Source of the DNA: Phycisphaerae bacterium
Lineage (GTDB): Bacteria; Planctomycetota; Phycisphaerae; Phycisphaerales; SM1A02
Direction: 5' to 3'
NCBI GenBank assembly: GCA_002683195.1
Contig: NYSW01000121.1
Coordinates: 1 to 9,982 of the forward strand
DNA length: 9,982 nucleotides
Of the stretch, positions 1-6,894 are shown in pieces. The position numbers and the translations under genes were made by a program. How positions within the stretch are numbered: position 1 is the stretch's first letter; the number at the start of each line of letters is the position of its first letter. A model generated the notes under the pieces. The model was not told the DNA's origin, did no database searches, and saw nothing but the letters and a program-made list of their open reading frames with translations.

Positions 1-10
1 GAAAATAAAA

Positions 11-30
11 GATAAATGATGATAAATGAT
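11..30. repeat. Perfect 10-bp tandem duplication
   Basis: The 10-mer GATAAATGAT occurs twice back to back at 11-20 and 21-30 inside the AT-rich edge. No function is evident. It could be slippage in low-complexity DNA or part of a repeat that continues outside the window. Confidence 0.7.
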
Positions 31-60
31 GTTCTGGAGTAATCTGGACGAAAATACGTG

Positions 61-89
61 ATAAAATTATATTCCGGAGATTCCCGAAA
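61..89 (-). terminator. Weak candidate intrinsic terminator after the gspE-like gene
   Basis: On the minus strand, about 20 bases past the stop at 110-112, TTTCGG (89-84) can pair with CCGGAA (77-72), including one G-U pair, around a 6-base loop. A T-rich run, TATAATTTTAT (71-61), follows. The stem is short and the T run is interrupted, so this is tentative. A longer-range pairing AATCCG (118-113) with CGGATT (93-88) overlaps the region and could compete. Confidence 0.3.
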
Positions 90-109
90 TCCGTTTCCGT
101 TTTATACAA

Positions 110-1558
110 TTACGGATTAGTTTCTTTGCGCCCAGAGAGACCTCCTCGCGGCGGCAGTCGGTGCAGGAGATCCTCGGGCATCGGAACCCGGGTCTTGCAG
201 TGCGTGCAGATGCGACGGCCGAGTCGCTGGGCGAGCAGGCCTTCCAGCACCGACGCGACGAGATAGGGCTCGGCCCCCATGTCGATCATCCGACCGACGG
301 AGGAGATCGCGTCGTTGGTGTGCAACGTCGAGAACACGAGGTGACCCGTGAGGGCCGATCGGATCACGATGTCGACGGTCTCGGCGTCGCGGATCTCGCC
401 GACGAAGATCACGTCGGGGTCCTGCCGGAGGATGGAACGGAGTCCCGAGGCGAAGGTGAGTCCACGCTTCGGATTGACGGGGATCTGATTGATTCCCGAC
501 AGTTCGTACTCGACCGGATCCTCGATGGTGATGATCTTCTTCCGAGGGTCGTAGAGCTTGCTGAGGCCGGCGTACAGGGACGTCGTCTTGCCGGAACCGG
601 TGGGGCCGGTGACCAGCACCAGGCCGTGCGGCTTCGCGATCAGATGGTCCATCGTGTCTCGATCACGCTCGGCCATTCCGAGGCTCTTGAGATCGAGCGG
701 AAGCGAGGACTTGTCGAGAATTCGCATCACGACCGACTCGCCGTACAGCGTCGGCACGGTCGAGACGCGGATGTCCACCTTGCGGCCCTCGAATCGCAGC
801 GAGATGTGGCCGTCCTGGGGGACGTACCGCTCGGCGATGTTCATGTGGGCCATGATCTTGATCCGGCCGACCAGCGCCGCCTGCAGGTGCTTCGGCGGGG
901 AGGGTTGCTCGCGGAGCACGCCGTCCACCCGGTACTTCACCTTGAGTTCGTCTTCGAAGGGTTCGACGTGGACGTCGCTCGTCCGCGACTGGATCGCTTC
1001 GAGAAGCAGCAGGTTGACGAGGTTGATCAGCGACGGCTGTTCCGCCATCTGGTGGACGTCATCCGCCTCGATCGCGTCGAGGTTGTGCTCGGTCTCGCTC
1101 GCGATGTCGTCGTCCGCGGCGAGGCTTTCCGCCATGCGGGCCGCGGTGGTTCCGTACGCGGACTTCATGAGTTCGGCGAAGATCGCCGACTCGAGTCCGA
1201 CCCGCACCACTTCGCGCGAGGTCCTGGTCGCCACTTCGTCGACCGCTTCGGTGTCGAGGGGGTCCAGCATCGCCACCGTCACGCGTCCGGGCTCGAGCGT
1301 GATCGGCACCACGCGAAGGCGGACCGAGACCTCGGGGGGAAGAACCTCGGCGGCTTCCGTGTCGAAGGCCGGCATCCGGTCCAGCAGTTCGATGCCCAGG
1401 AGTCGCAGGCGGTCGAGATCCGGGCCGGCGGGCGACGAGGCCTCCGACGAGGATTCGCCGGGAATCTCGAGGGTGATCTCGGGCGCAGCGGCGTCCTCGT
1501 CCCCCCCGAAGGTGGTCGAGGCTTCGAAACGTGCTTCTTCGCCGATCTGTTCGCTCAC
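110..1558 (-). CDS. GspE/PilB-type assembly ATPase, C-terminally truncated
   Basis: This is a secretion-type ATPase of the GspE/PilB/TadA superfamily that powers type II secretion or type IV pilus assembly from the cytoplasmic face of the inner membrane. The GTG start at 1558 is chosen because AGGAAG lies 10 bases upstream (1574-1569). It gives 482 residues; the frame stays open to an ATG at 1696, but that would overlap the upstream gene. A MshEN-like N-domain spans about residues 50-140. The ATPase core follows: Walker A GPTGSGKT (318-325), Asp box TIEDPVEY (344-351), Walker B ending DVIFVGEIRD (382-391) and His box STLHTND (410-416). Only the first CxxC (CTHC, 451-454) is present. The usual second CxxC and following C-terminal segment are missing, and the frame ends within AT-rich DNA. 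It follows the LTxxQ protein gene by 73 bases, so co-transcription is likely. GspE and PilB cannot be separated here. Confidence 0.9.
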   Translation of the reverse strand: MSEQIGEEARFEASTTFGGDEDAAAPEITLEIPGESSSEASSPAGPDLDRLRLLGIELLDRMPAFDTEAAEVLPPEVSVRLRVVPITLEPGRVTVAMLDPLDTEAVDEVATRTSREVVRVGLESAIFAELMKSAYGTTAARMAESLAADDDIASETEHNLDAIEADDVHQMAEQPSLINLVNLLLLEAIQSRTSDVHVEPFEDELKVKYRVDGVLREQPSPPKHLQAALVGRIKIMAHMNIAERYVPQDGHISLRFEGRKVDIRVSTVPTLYGESVVMRILDKSSLPLDLKSLGMAERDRDTMDHLIAKPHGLVLVTGPTGSGKTTSLYAGLSKLYDPRKKIITIEDPVEYELSGINQIPVNPKRGLTFASGLRSILRQDPDVIFVGEIRDAETVDIVIRSALTGHLVFSTLHTNDAISSVGRMIDMGAEPYLVASVLEGLLAQRLGRRICTHCKTRVPMPEDLLHRLPPRGGLSGRKETNP

Positions 1559-1577
1559 GAGGGTGTCGCTTCCTGAT

Positions 1578-1606
1578 GGTGCCGGGGGGCGATGCGGCAC
1601 CGCCCC
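1578..1606 (-). promoter_or_regulatory. Two competing hairpins just upstream of the gspE ribosome binding site
   Basis: In the 73-base spacer on the minus strand, GGTGCCG (1601-1595) pairs with CGGCACC (1584-1578) in a 7-bp stem, whose 3' end is only 3 bases from the AGGAAG ribosome binding site. A second stem, GGGGCG (1606-1601) with CGCCCC (1591-1586), uses part of the same bases, so the two should exclude each other. Neither is followed by a T run, so a terminator is unlikely. An effect on gspE translation or on mRNA processing is inference. Confidence 0.35.
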
Positions 1607-1631
1607 GTGAAATCCCGATTTCGATCGCGGG

Positions 1632-3017
1632 TCAGTCGCTGCCGCGATCCTGCTTTCCGTCCTTGCTGCCGGAGGGCGAGATGCCCTGAGCGCCAACGCC
1701 GCGGTCGCGATTCTTGCTCAACTCGTCGGGGCTCTTGAATCGCGGACGCGCCGGGTGATCCTTGCCCGGTGCGAGCGTGCGGATCTTCTCGCTTCTGATG
1801 CCGCCCGGGCTGCCGCCCGCGGGTCCACCGGCACCGTCTCTCGGACGCGAGTTGCCGGGAAGGGCGCCGGTCTGCTCCGGCGTCAGAACCGCGAGGATGC
1901 GACGCCGGGTCTCGTCGACGAGATCGGTCTTCTCCGCGACGATCCGGTCGGCTTCGCTCTGGACCCGCTCGACCTTCTTGCCGTTCCGGCGGTCGATCAT
2001 CCGCTGCACCTTGACCCGGGCTTCGCCCGGCTCGTGAATGCGGAAGGCTTCCACGATCCGCATTTCGATGTTCGCGAGGCGAAGATCGAATTCGACTTCG
2101 ATCTCGTCCAGCTGGGCCCGCTGGCCGTCGGTGAGGTCGGGCAGGGTGCGGATGCTCTCCAGCAGTCGGGGGATCGGGGTGGGTCGGAAGGCCCGGGGAT
2201 ATCCCTCGGCGAGGGCCGCGTCCCGGAACCGTTCATTGAACTCGCCGGGAAGCGCCTCGGCGATGCGGACCACGAACTCGTCCTGAATGCGTCGGACCTG
2301 CACTCGGGTCGACATGATCTGGTCCGTGGCGGACAGTCCGGCCTCGAAGTCCATCGCGGCCATCGCGTCCTTGATCTTGTCCTGGAGCGAATCGATCTTC
2401 GCGGTTCTCACCGCGAGGGCCTCGTCGAGCGCGAGCTCGTATTCGACCACGATCGGATCGATCGCCTCCTCGATCTCGTAGGGGAATCGAAGCGTCCTCA
2501 CGAGGGTGAAGAGGTCCACGGACTCGCCCATCAGTTCGCCCTTCGGAAGTTCCTTCTCTCTCCGGAGGGTTCGTTCGAATCGCGGCCAGCGATCGATCTG
2601 GGAGGGGGTCAGCTGGGCGCGAACGTTGTTGAGGAAACTCCGGCCGAGTTCGGCCCGCTCGGTGTCCCAGACCGCGAGGGGCTCGAGGATCATTTCCATC
2701 ACCGCATCCGGTCGGGCGTTCCCGATCCGACTCTGCAGGCCTCGCATCCGGTTCTTCACCTCTTCGACACCCGCCTCGTACGACACCATGTAGTCCTGGA
2801 GCAGGACTTCGACGATCGGTCGCTGCCAGTCCTCGAGCTTGAGGATCTCGACGAAGAGGGGCATGTCGCGGTCGAGGAACTCGGGGCGGAAGGAATCCGC
2901 GAACCCGGCCTGGGCGCCGAACTGGGCGGACGCGGGGGCGGACATCGACATCGCCGTTCCCACCGAGAGGGCGGCGACGAGCACGGAAGACTTGATTCGA
3001 CGAAGAAGCATGGTCAT
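1632..3017 (-). CDS. Exported helix-rich protein with three LTxxQ motifs
   Basis: This is an uncharacterised protein of 461 residues. The start at 3017 is preferred because a signal peptide follows directly: positive residues RRIK, a hydrophobic stretch at about 11-26, and a likely cleavage site after APASA (27-31). GGAG lies 4 bases upstream of this ATG and 10 bases upstream of a second ATG at 3011, so either could be used; the open frame reaches 3092. The mature protein is rich in charged helical segments and has LTPSQ (136-140), LTDGQ (295-299) and LTPEQ (378-382). This motif is characteristic of the Spy/CpxP family of periplasmic chaperone-like proteins, but those are only about 160 residues with two motifs. 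The C-terminal 75 residues are Gly/Pro/Lys/Arg-rich and look disordered. It precedes the GspE-like ATPase gene, suggesting an envelope role; its function is unknown. Confidence 0.75.
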   Translation of the reverse strand: MTMLLRRIKSSVLVAALSVGTAMSMSAPASAQFGAQAGFADSFRPEFLDRDMPLFVEILKLEDWQRPIVEVLLQDYMVSYEAGVEEVKNRMRGLQSRIGNARPDAVMEMILEPLAVWDTERAELGRSFLNNVRAQLTPSQIDRWPRFERTLRREKELPKGELMGESVDLFTLVRTLRFPYEIEEAIDPIVVEYELALDEALAVRTAKIDSLQDKIKDAMAAMDFEAGLSATDQIMSTRVQVRRIQDEFVVRIAEALPGEFNERFRDAALAEGYPRAFRPTPIPRLLESIRTLPDLTDGQRAQLDEIEVEFDLRLANIEMRIVEAFRIHEPGEARVKVQRMIDRRNGKKVERVQSEADRIVAEKTDLVDETRRRILAVLTPEQTGALPGNSRPRDGAGGPAGGSPGGIRSEKIRTLAPGKDHPARPRFKSPDELSKNRDRGVGAQGISPSGSKDGKQDRGSD

Positions 3018-3220
3018 GGAACTCCGAGTCTGTGAGAACTTGGCCCCGGATGGGCCGGCCGGCCGGTTCCGAACACAGTTGGAACGCGGCACGGGGGAAA
3101 ATATGGCACGTCAGGACGGGGAATCGGTCGAGAAGAGGCCATTTCCTCGACCCCGGCCCTGAACGGCGAGGATTGTCCGAATCAGTGTGGTTGAGCGGCC
3201 GTTCCGGCAATATCTGCGCG
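3018..3220. other. Spacer between scoA and the LTxxQ gene, possible promoter region
   Basis: This 203-base gap probably carries the promoter of the LTxxQ-gspE pair. It contains a (GGCC)3 palindrome at 3053-3064 and an imperfect inverted repeat GTTCC...GGAAC at 3066-3085, about 50 bases upstream of the start. GGTCGAG and CTCGACC also pair across 13 bases near 3130-3155. There is no T run that would mark a terminator for scoA and no convincing -35/-10 pair. No remnant of a CoA-transferase B subunit was found when the minus-strand frames were read. Confidence 0.35.
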
Positions 3221-3919
3221 TCATTCGGCGAGCACCGTTCGCTGCTCGATTCGCTTCTCGGACGTTGTGACGACGAGCCGGTCGACGTAGACGCCTGGCG
3301 TATGGATTCCATCTGGATCCAACGTGCCTGTATCGACGATTTCTTCCACTTCCACCACGGTTCGACGGCCACACTCGGCGACCATCGGATTGAAGTTTCG
3401 GGCCGTCTTTCGGTAGATCAGATTGCCACTTCGATCGGCCTTCCAGGCCTTCACGAGGGCGAGATCCGCCTGAATGCCCCGCTCCATCACGTAGGGTTCG
3501 CCGTCGAACTCGCGGATCTCCTTGCCCTCCGCCACGAGCGTTCCGACCCCGGTACGGGTGTAAAAAGCGGGGATTCCGGCCCCTCCAGCCCGCATTCGCT
3601 CGGCGAGCGTGCCCTGGGGATTGAATTCGACCTCGAGCTCGCCGGCCATGAATTGCCGTTCGAATTCCGCGTTCTCACCGACGTAGCTGGAAACCATCTT
3701 CCGGATCTGTCGGGTCTGGAGCAAAAGGCCCAGCCCCCAGTCGTCGACGCCGGCATTGTTGCTCACGGCGACGAGTTCGCGGGCCTTGGTGTCGCGAAGG
3801 GCGGTGATCAGCTGTTCAGGGATCCCGCAAAGACCGAAACCGCCGACTGCGACGGTCATCCCATCCTCCACGAGACCTTCGAGTGCGGCGGTGGGGGTGT
3901 CGAAGACCTTGTCGACCAT
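3221..3919 (-). CDS. scoA: 3-oxoacid CoA-transferase subunit A
   Basis: This encodes the alpha subunit of a family I CoA-transferase, which moves CoA from succinyl-CoA (or acetyl-CoA) to acetoacetate or a related acid in ketone-body and short-chain acid metabolism. The protein has 232 residues, the normal length for bacterial ScoA/AtoD. Residues 19-34 ([16 protein letters not shown]) match the family I signature D-G-x2-hydrophobic-G-G-F-x3-G-x-P. Further conserved stretches are SNNAG (53-57), the [20 protein letters not shown] region (100-119) and the NFNP segment (175-178). The ATG has AAGGA 8 bases upstream. The catalytic glutamate sits in the B subunit, which normally follows immediately; here an unrelated exported-protein gene follows instead. 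The substrate cannot be fixed from the sequence: the alternative names are scoA and atoD. Confidence 0.92.
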   Translation of the reverse strand: MVDKVFDTPTAALEGLVEDGMTVAVGGFGLCGIPEQLITALRDTKARELVAVSNNAGVDDWGLGLLLQTRQIRKMVSSYVGENAEFERQFMAGELEVEFNPQGTLAERMRAGGAGIPAFYTRTGVGTLVAEGKEIREFDGEPYVMERGIQADLALVKAWKADRSGNLIYRKTARNFNPMVAECGRRTVVEVEEIVDTGTLDPDGIHTPGVYVDRLVVTTSEKRIEQRTVLAE

Positions 3920-4070
3920 GGGGAGTAATCCTTCAGGAACCGCTCGTTTCCCTCGATTCAGGGACTTCGGGCGTCATTTACGGGCCTTAGAGTGTACCCC
4001 CTCCGGGGTGTTCTCGGATCGGTGGCGGCGTTTCCACGCCGACCGGAAGCATGTTGCGAGCCCCTCCCAC
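3920..4070. promoter_or_regulatory. Divergent intergenic region between scoA and the MFS gene
   Basis: These 151 bases should contain promoters for both divergent genes, but no strong -35/-10 pair is visible. There are two short perfect hairpins: ACCCC/GGGGT with a 4-base loop (3996-4009), and CGGCGT/ACGCCG with a TTCC loop (4026-4041). The second lies 29 bases upstream of the chosen transporter start. A 7-codon open frame (4051-4074) overlaps that start. Confidence 0.35.
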
Positions 4071-5351
4071 GTGAGCCCCGACGAACTCCAAGTCGCACCT
4101 GTTCCCGGCGATCCCTCCGTGGCTCGCCGGCGGGTCCTCGACTTCGTGCTGATCGGCGTCCTGCTGGTGCTCACGGCGCTCCCCGATGCGATGGTCGTCC
4201 CCATCCTGGAGGAGTTGATGGTCGAACGCTACGGCGTCGACCCGGGCCCCGCGCATGCATTCATTTCGATCAACCTGCTCGGTGGTCTGTGCGCGCTCCC
4301 GTTGCTTCGCACGACGATGCGGATCGGTCGCCCGGTGCTCGCGGTCGCGATCGCCGCGATCGCGGACGGGCTGCTTCTGGCGGCGATGTGGCTTCCGATC
4401 GGATTCTGGCCGACGATCGCGCTCCGCGGGCTCGAAGGCGTCGCCGACGTGGTGGTGTTCGCGGTGGTCTTCGACCTCGTCGGTCAATCCGGACGGGCTC
4501 GGGCCGCGGGCCTTCGATTCGGCATCGGCGCCGCCCTCCTCAGCATCGCCCTCGGTGGAGGCGCGATCCTCGGAGGACAGATCGCTCGCGCGGACGACGG
4601 AAGCGGGGATGCGGCGCGAGCCGTCTACCTGATCGGTGCTTCCGCATGCTTCCTCGCGGGCGTCGTGGCATTCCTCGGCCGTCATCGACTGCGACGCGTC
4701 GATTCCAAGGCCTCGACGCCCGCGACGCCATCCGTCACCGCGACCGACCAGCCCCGCGCGCCGCTGTGGCCGCTCCTGCTCATGGCTTCGGCCGACCGGG
4801 CGGCCGGCGGTCTCCTGACCGGAACGCTCGGGCTCTTCCTCGCCGAAGCGATCGGTCTGGACCCGTCGATCCGTGGTCGACTGATCGGGTCGGTGCTGCT
4901 GTTGATGGGACTGGGTGCGATTCCCGCGGGGTGGGTGAGTGATCGATTCGGCGACCTTCGAATCCGGGCGATCGGCGGGGGCGCGTTCGCCGCCGGTCTC
5001 TTCCTGCTCCCGCTCGCCGCCGACGATCTGTCCTCCCTGATCCAGACCATGCTCCTGCTCGGGATCGGCGGCGCGACGCTTCTGCCGACCTCGCTGGCAC
5101 TGCTCGACCGTCTGCATGGCGGGCTCTTCGGCATGGGCGGTTTCCGCGCGGCCGGCGACTTCGGATTCCTGGTCGGCGTCTCGATGGCGGGCCTGCTGCT
5201 CTACCTGCTCGGCTCCGGCCGATCCTCGTATTCCGAATACGTCGCGGTCATCTGTGGTTTCGCGATCATGCACCTCTGCACCACGTTCGTGGCCGTGCCG
5301 GCGCTGGCCCGACGCGATCGGGCCATGAAGCGCAAGCAGCAAGACCCCTGA
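4071..5351 (+). CDS. Major facilitator superfamily transporter
   Basis: This is an integral inner-membrane permease of 426 residues, the usual MFS length. Many hydrophobic segments are seen, for example at about 24-42, 64-80, 88-112, 124-138, 146-170, 185-203, 232-258, 268-288, 298-316, 322-346, 364-382 and 388-410. They fit 12 helices with a polar central loop (205-230). After the helix at 268-288 comes an MFS motif A-like segment, GWVSDRFGD (287-295); the matching N-half loop is degenerate. The GTG at 4071 is chosen because the upstream part of the frame runs antisense into scoA and is very basic. No good ribosome binding site precedes it, and a GTG at 4008 is an alternative. It is divergent from scoA, so a carboxylate substrate is possible but only a guess. 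No substrate-specific motif was recognised; drug efflux is equally open. Confidence 0.82.
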   Translation: MSPDELQVAPVPGDPSVARRRVLDFVLIGVLLVLTALPDAMVVPILEELMVERYGVDPGPAHAFISINLLGGLCALPLLRTTMRIGRPVLAVAIAAIADGLLLAAMWLPIGFWPTIALRGLEGVADVVVFAVVFDLVGQSGRARAAGLRFGIGAALLSIALGGGAILGGQIARADDGSGDAARAVYLIGASACFLAGVVAFLGRHRLRRVDSKASTPATPSVTATDQPRAPLWPLLLMASADRAAGGLLTGTLGLFLAEAIGLDPSIRGRLIGSVLLLMGLGAIPAGWVSDRFGDLRIRAIGGGAFAAGLFLLPLAADDLSSLIQTMLLLGIGGATLLPTSLALLDRLHGGLFGMGGFRAAGDFGFLVGVSMAGLLLYLLGSGRSSYSEYVAVICGFAIMHLCTTFVAVPALARRDRAMKRKQQDP

Positions 5352-5369
5352 CGGTGACGCAAGCCTGCG

Positions 5370-5409
5370 AAAAAACCGCCCCGGACGCCTTGCGGTGTCA
5401 GGAGCGGTT
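5370..5409 (-). terminator. Intrinsic terminator of the sigma factor gene
   Basis: On the minus strand, 31 bases past the stop of the sigma gene, AACCGCTCC (5409-5401) pairs with GGGGCGGTT (5382-5374), with one internal mismatch. The outer six pairs are perfect, and the right arm runs into TTTTTT (5375-5370). The inner part contains a further GAC/GTC pairing. It sits in the convergence gap with the MFS gene; read on the plus strand it has no T run, so it mainly serves the sigma gene. Confidence 0.8.
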
Positions 5410-5439
5410 CGAGTGGACGTCTGGGCTGATCGGTGGAAG

Positions 5440-6543
5440 TCAGTTCTTCGTGGAGGGAATCCGGGCTTCCGCGGGATTCAGATCCTCGATCGTCGTCCGG
5501 AGCTTTTCGAGCGCCTTGTTCTGGATCTGTCGCACCCGTTCCTTGGTCACGCCGATGATCTGGCCGACCTGTTCGAGGGTGAGCGTGGTCCTCGCCTCCT
5601 CGACGCCGACGCCGAAGCGATGGCCGATGACCGTCTGTTCGACCGAGGTGAGTTCGGCTTCGTTGGTGTCCATGAGGTGCCGGACTTCCGCCGCGGAATC
5701 CGCGATGTATTCCGCACGTCGCGTTTCGAGGTGATCGGATCGCTCGAACGCGGGATCGAAGTCCGTCACGAATCGCTGGCGGTGCCTCGTGCTCTTCATT
5801 CCATGACGGCTGAACGCCTTCAGGATTGCGCGGCAGGCGTAGGTGCTGAACTTGAACCCGCGCTCACAGTCGAACTTGTCGACCGATCGCATCAACGCCA
5901 TGTTGCCTTCGCTGACCACGTCGGCGAACTCGCCATCCATGATCCGGACCCGCTTCGCCATTGCGAGCACCAGCGCGAGATTCGTCTCGGCGATCTGTTC
6001 GCGGAAGGACGCGGCGATCGCGTGCCACCGGAGGATCGTGCGGGCCTCGCCGAGATCGGGGCGGCGGGTGCCGATTTCGATCTGGACGGCCCGCATGCGG
6101 AAGCGGGCGTAGTTGAACTTGAGGAAGAGGATTCGCTCCTGGGCACCGGAGAGCACGAGCGACTTGCCGGCTTTCGGCGGGTCGACGCGTCCCCGCGCCG
6201 GGATGAGGTCCTCCATCAGCGGGCGGTACCAGGTCACGTCGGGGCGCTCGACGTCGTCGAGGCCGAAGATCTCGGTTTCCGCATCCGCCTCATGGAAGAT
6301 GTCCGCGTTGATGTAGTCGATCTCCTTCTCGAGCACCCTCGCAAGCAGCGATTCCTCCCGCCGGGAGAGGCGGCGGAGTTCTTCGCCGCTGCCACGGCTC
6401 TTTCGGCGGCCGATGCGGGTCGCGTCACCCGCGGGCTTGTGCGTGCCCGAGACCGGGCCGACGGAAGACCGGGATCGGGCGCGGACCCGGTCCAGTGGTG
6501 AGTTTCGGGAGGTCGAAGGATTCGTTTGTCGGAGTCGTGGCAT
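5440..6543 (-). CDS. Divergent sigma-70 family RNA polymerase sigma factor
   Basis: This sigma subunit directs RNA polymerase to promoters. The 367-residue protein has a basic, low-complexity N-terminus (1-55), then a charged segment (56-130) that may hold part of region 1.2. Region 2 is clear at about 185-246: NLALVLAMAKR, DVVSEGNMALMRSVDKFD and RGFKFSTYA. Region 4 lies at 299-352, with a helix-turn-helix LTLEQVGQIIGVTKERVRQI (321-340). Between them are only about 52 residues with no recognisable region 3, and region 1.1 is absent. The paired tryptophans that follow FSTYA in primary sigma factors are replaced by CR (FSTYACRAIL). It is therefore probably an alternative sigma rather than RpoD. 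No clear ribosome binding site precedes the ATG, so the start could be internal. A strong terminator follows and the gene looks monocistronic. Confidence 0.88.
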   Translation of the reverse strand: MPRLRQTNPSTSRNSPLDRVRARSRSSVGPVSGTHKPAGDATRIGRRKSRGSGEELRRLSRREESLLARVLEKEIDYINADIFHEADAETEIFGLDDVERPDVTWYRPLMEDLIPARGRVDPPKAGKSLVLSGAQERILFLKFNYARFRMRAVQIEIGTRRPDLGEARTILRWHAIAASFREQIAETNLALVLAMAKRVRIMDGEFADVVSEGNMALMRSVDKFDCERGFKFSTYACRAILKAFSRHGMKSTRHRQRFVTDFDPAFERSDHLETRRAEYIADSAAEVRHLMDTNEAELTSVEQTVIGHRFGVGVEEARTTLTLEQVGQIIGVTKERVRQIQNKALEKLRTTIEDLNPAEARIPSTKN

Positions 6544-6686
6544 GGTCGTGATTGCTGGACCGCAAGCGGCCGAAGCACCCCCTGATATGTGCCACCCCGG
6601 GCCATTCTCGGCTGGTGCAAAGCCGGGAACGCACCGGAAACAGGGCTGCCTCGATCATCCTGAAACGAAGCAAGAAGCCCTGCAAG

Positions 6687-6707
6687 GTGACGGCGGATCG
6701 CCGTCAC
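6687..6707. promoter_or_regulatory. Perfect 9-bp hairpin in the sigma gene upstream region
   Basis: GTGACGGCG (6687-6695) and CGCCGTCAC (6699-6707) pair perfectly around a 3-base loop. An outer pairing GAAACG (6662-6667) with CGTTTC (6713-6718) could enclose it. There is no T run on either side, so an intrinsic terminator is unlikely. It lies about 145 bases upstream of the sigma start and could be a leader structure, an operator dyad or part of a small RNA. Confidence 0.4.
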
Positions 6708-6838
6708 TCCTACGTTTCGTCGCCCGGCGGGGTTCGGATTCCAGCCGGTTCCGACGTTGGTTTATTCGTGTTCGGGCCGCGACGGTTGCATGCGGTTCGC
6801 CGGGCGTGGATGCGGCAGTGGGGCGGAACGCCTTCGAT

Positions 6839-6854
6839 ACCCCGTTTTCGGGGT
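6839..6854. other. ACCCCG/CGGGGT hairpin with TTTT loop
   Basis: A perfect 6-bp stem with a 4-base loop lies about 40 bases beyond the ndk terminator. On the plus strand the downstream sequence is only moderately T-rich (GTTTCAGGCGTTTTC), so any terminator role is weak. Confidence 0.3.
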
Positions 6855-6894
6855 GTTTCAGGCGTTTTCAAGGTGGTTCAAGGGCCATGACAGC

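Larger units (their letters stand above)
1..127. other. AT-rich non-coding stretch at window edge
   Basis: This stretch is strikingly AT-rich compared with the strongly GC-rich remainder of the window, and the change is abrupt near position 127. Stop codons are frequent in all frames and no gene is visible apart from the last six or so codons of the gspE-like gene, which run into it and use AT-rich codons (AAA, GAA, ACT, AAT). It could be the edge of an inserted element, a lower-GC intergenic region, or an assembly join. The sequence alone does not decide between these. Confidence 0.6.
6544..6894. other. Gene-free spacer upstream of the sigma gene, with hairpins
   Basis: These 351 bases hold no credible gene: the open frames on both strands lack a ribosome binding site and recognisable composition, and run into the neighbouring gene or through the ndk terminator. 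The spacer should carry the promoter and leader of the sigma gene (minus strand). It holds two perfect hairpins, at 6687-6707 and 6839-6854. No convincing -35/-10 pair was found. Confidence 0.45.

Noticed and set aside
161..1576. Long plus-strand open frame opposite the gspE-like gene
   Set aside because: The translation has shadow composition rich in Arg, Asp, Gly and His with no motif, whereas the minus strand encodes all GspE ATPase boxes.
1578..1606. H-type pseudoknot built from the two overlapping stems
   Set aside because: The arms share base 1601 and leave loops of 0, 3 and 1 bases, too short to span the stems, so alternative hairpins are more plausible.
1755..3035. Plus-strand open frame opposite the LTxxQ protein gene
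   Set aside because: The minus strand has a ribosome binding site, a signal peptide and coherent helical sequence; the plus frame has none of these.
3053..3064. (GGCC)3 palindrome as a regulatory site
   Set aside because: A short GC palindrome is easily produced by chance in DNA of this composition, and no matching second site was seen.
3996..4009. ACCCC/GGGGT hairpin as a terminator
   Set aside because: It lies between divergent starts, has no T run and is only 5 bp long.
3987..5342. Minus-strand open frame opposite the MFS gene
   Set aside because: Its translation is extremely Arg/Glu/Asp/His-rich, as expected for the antisense of hydrophobic codons. The plus strand gives a typical 12-helix permease.
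5395..6501. Plus-strand open frame opposite the sigma factor gene
   Set aside because: No motifs; it crosses the sigma gene terminator and is antisense to clear sigma regions 2 and 4.
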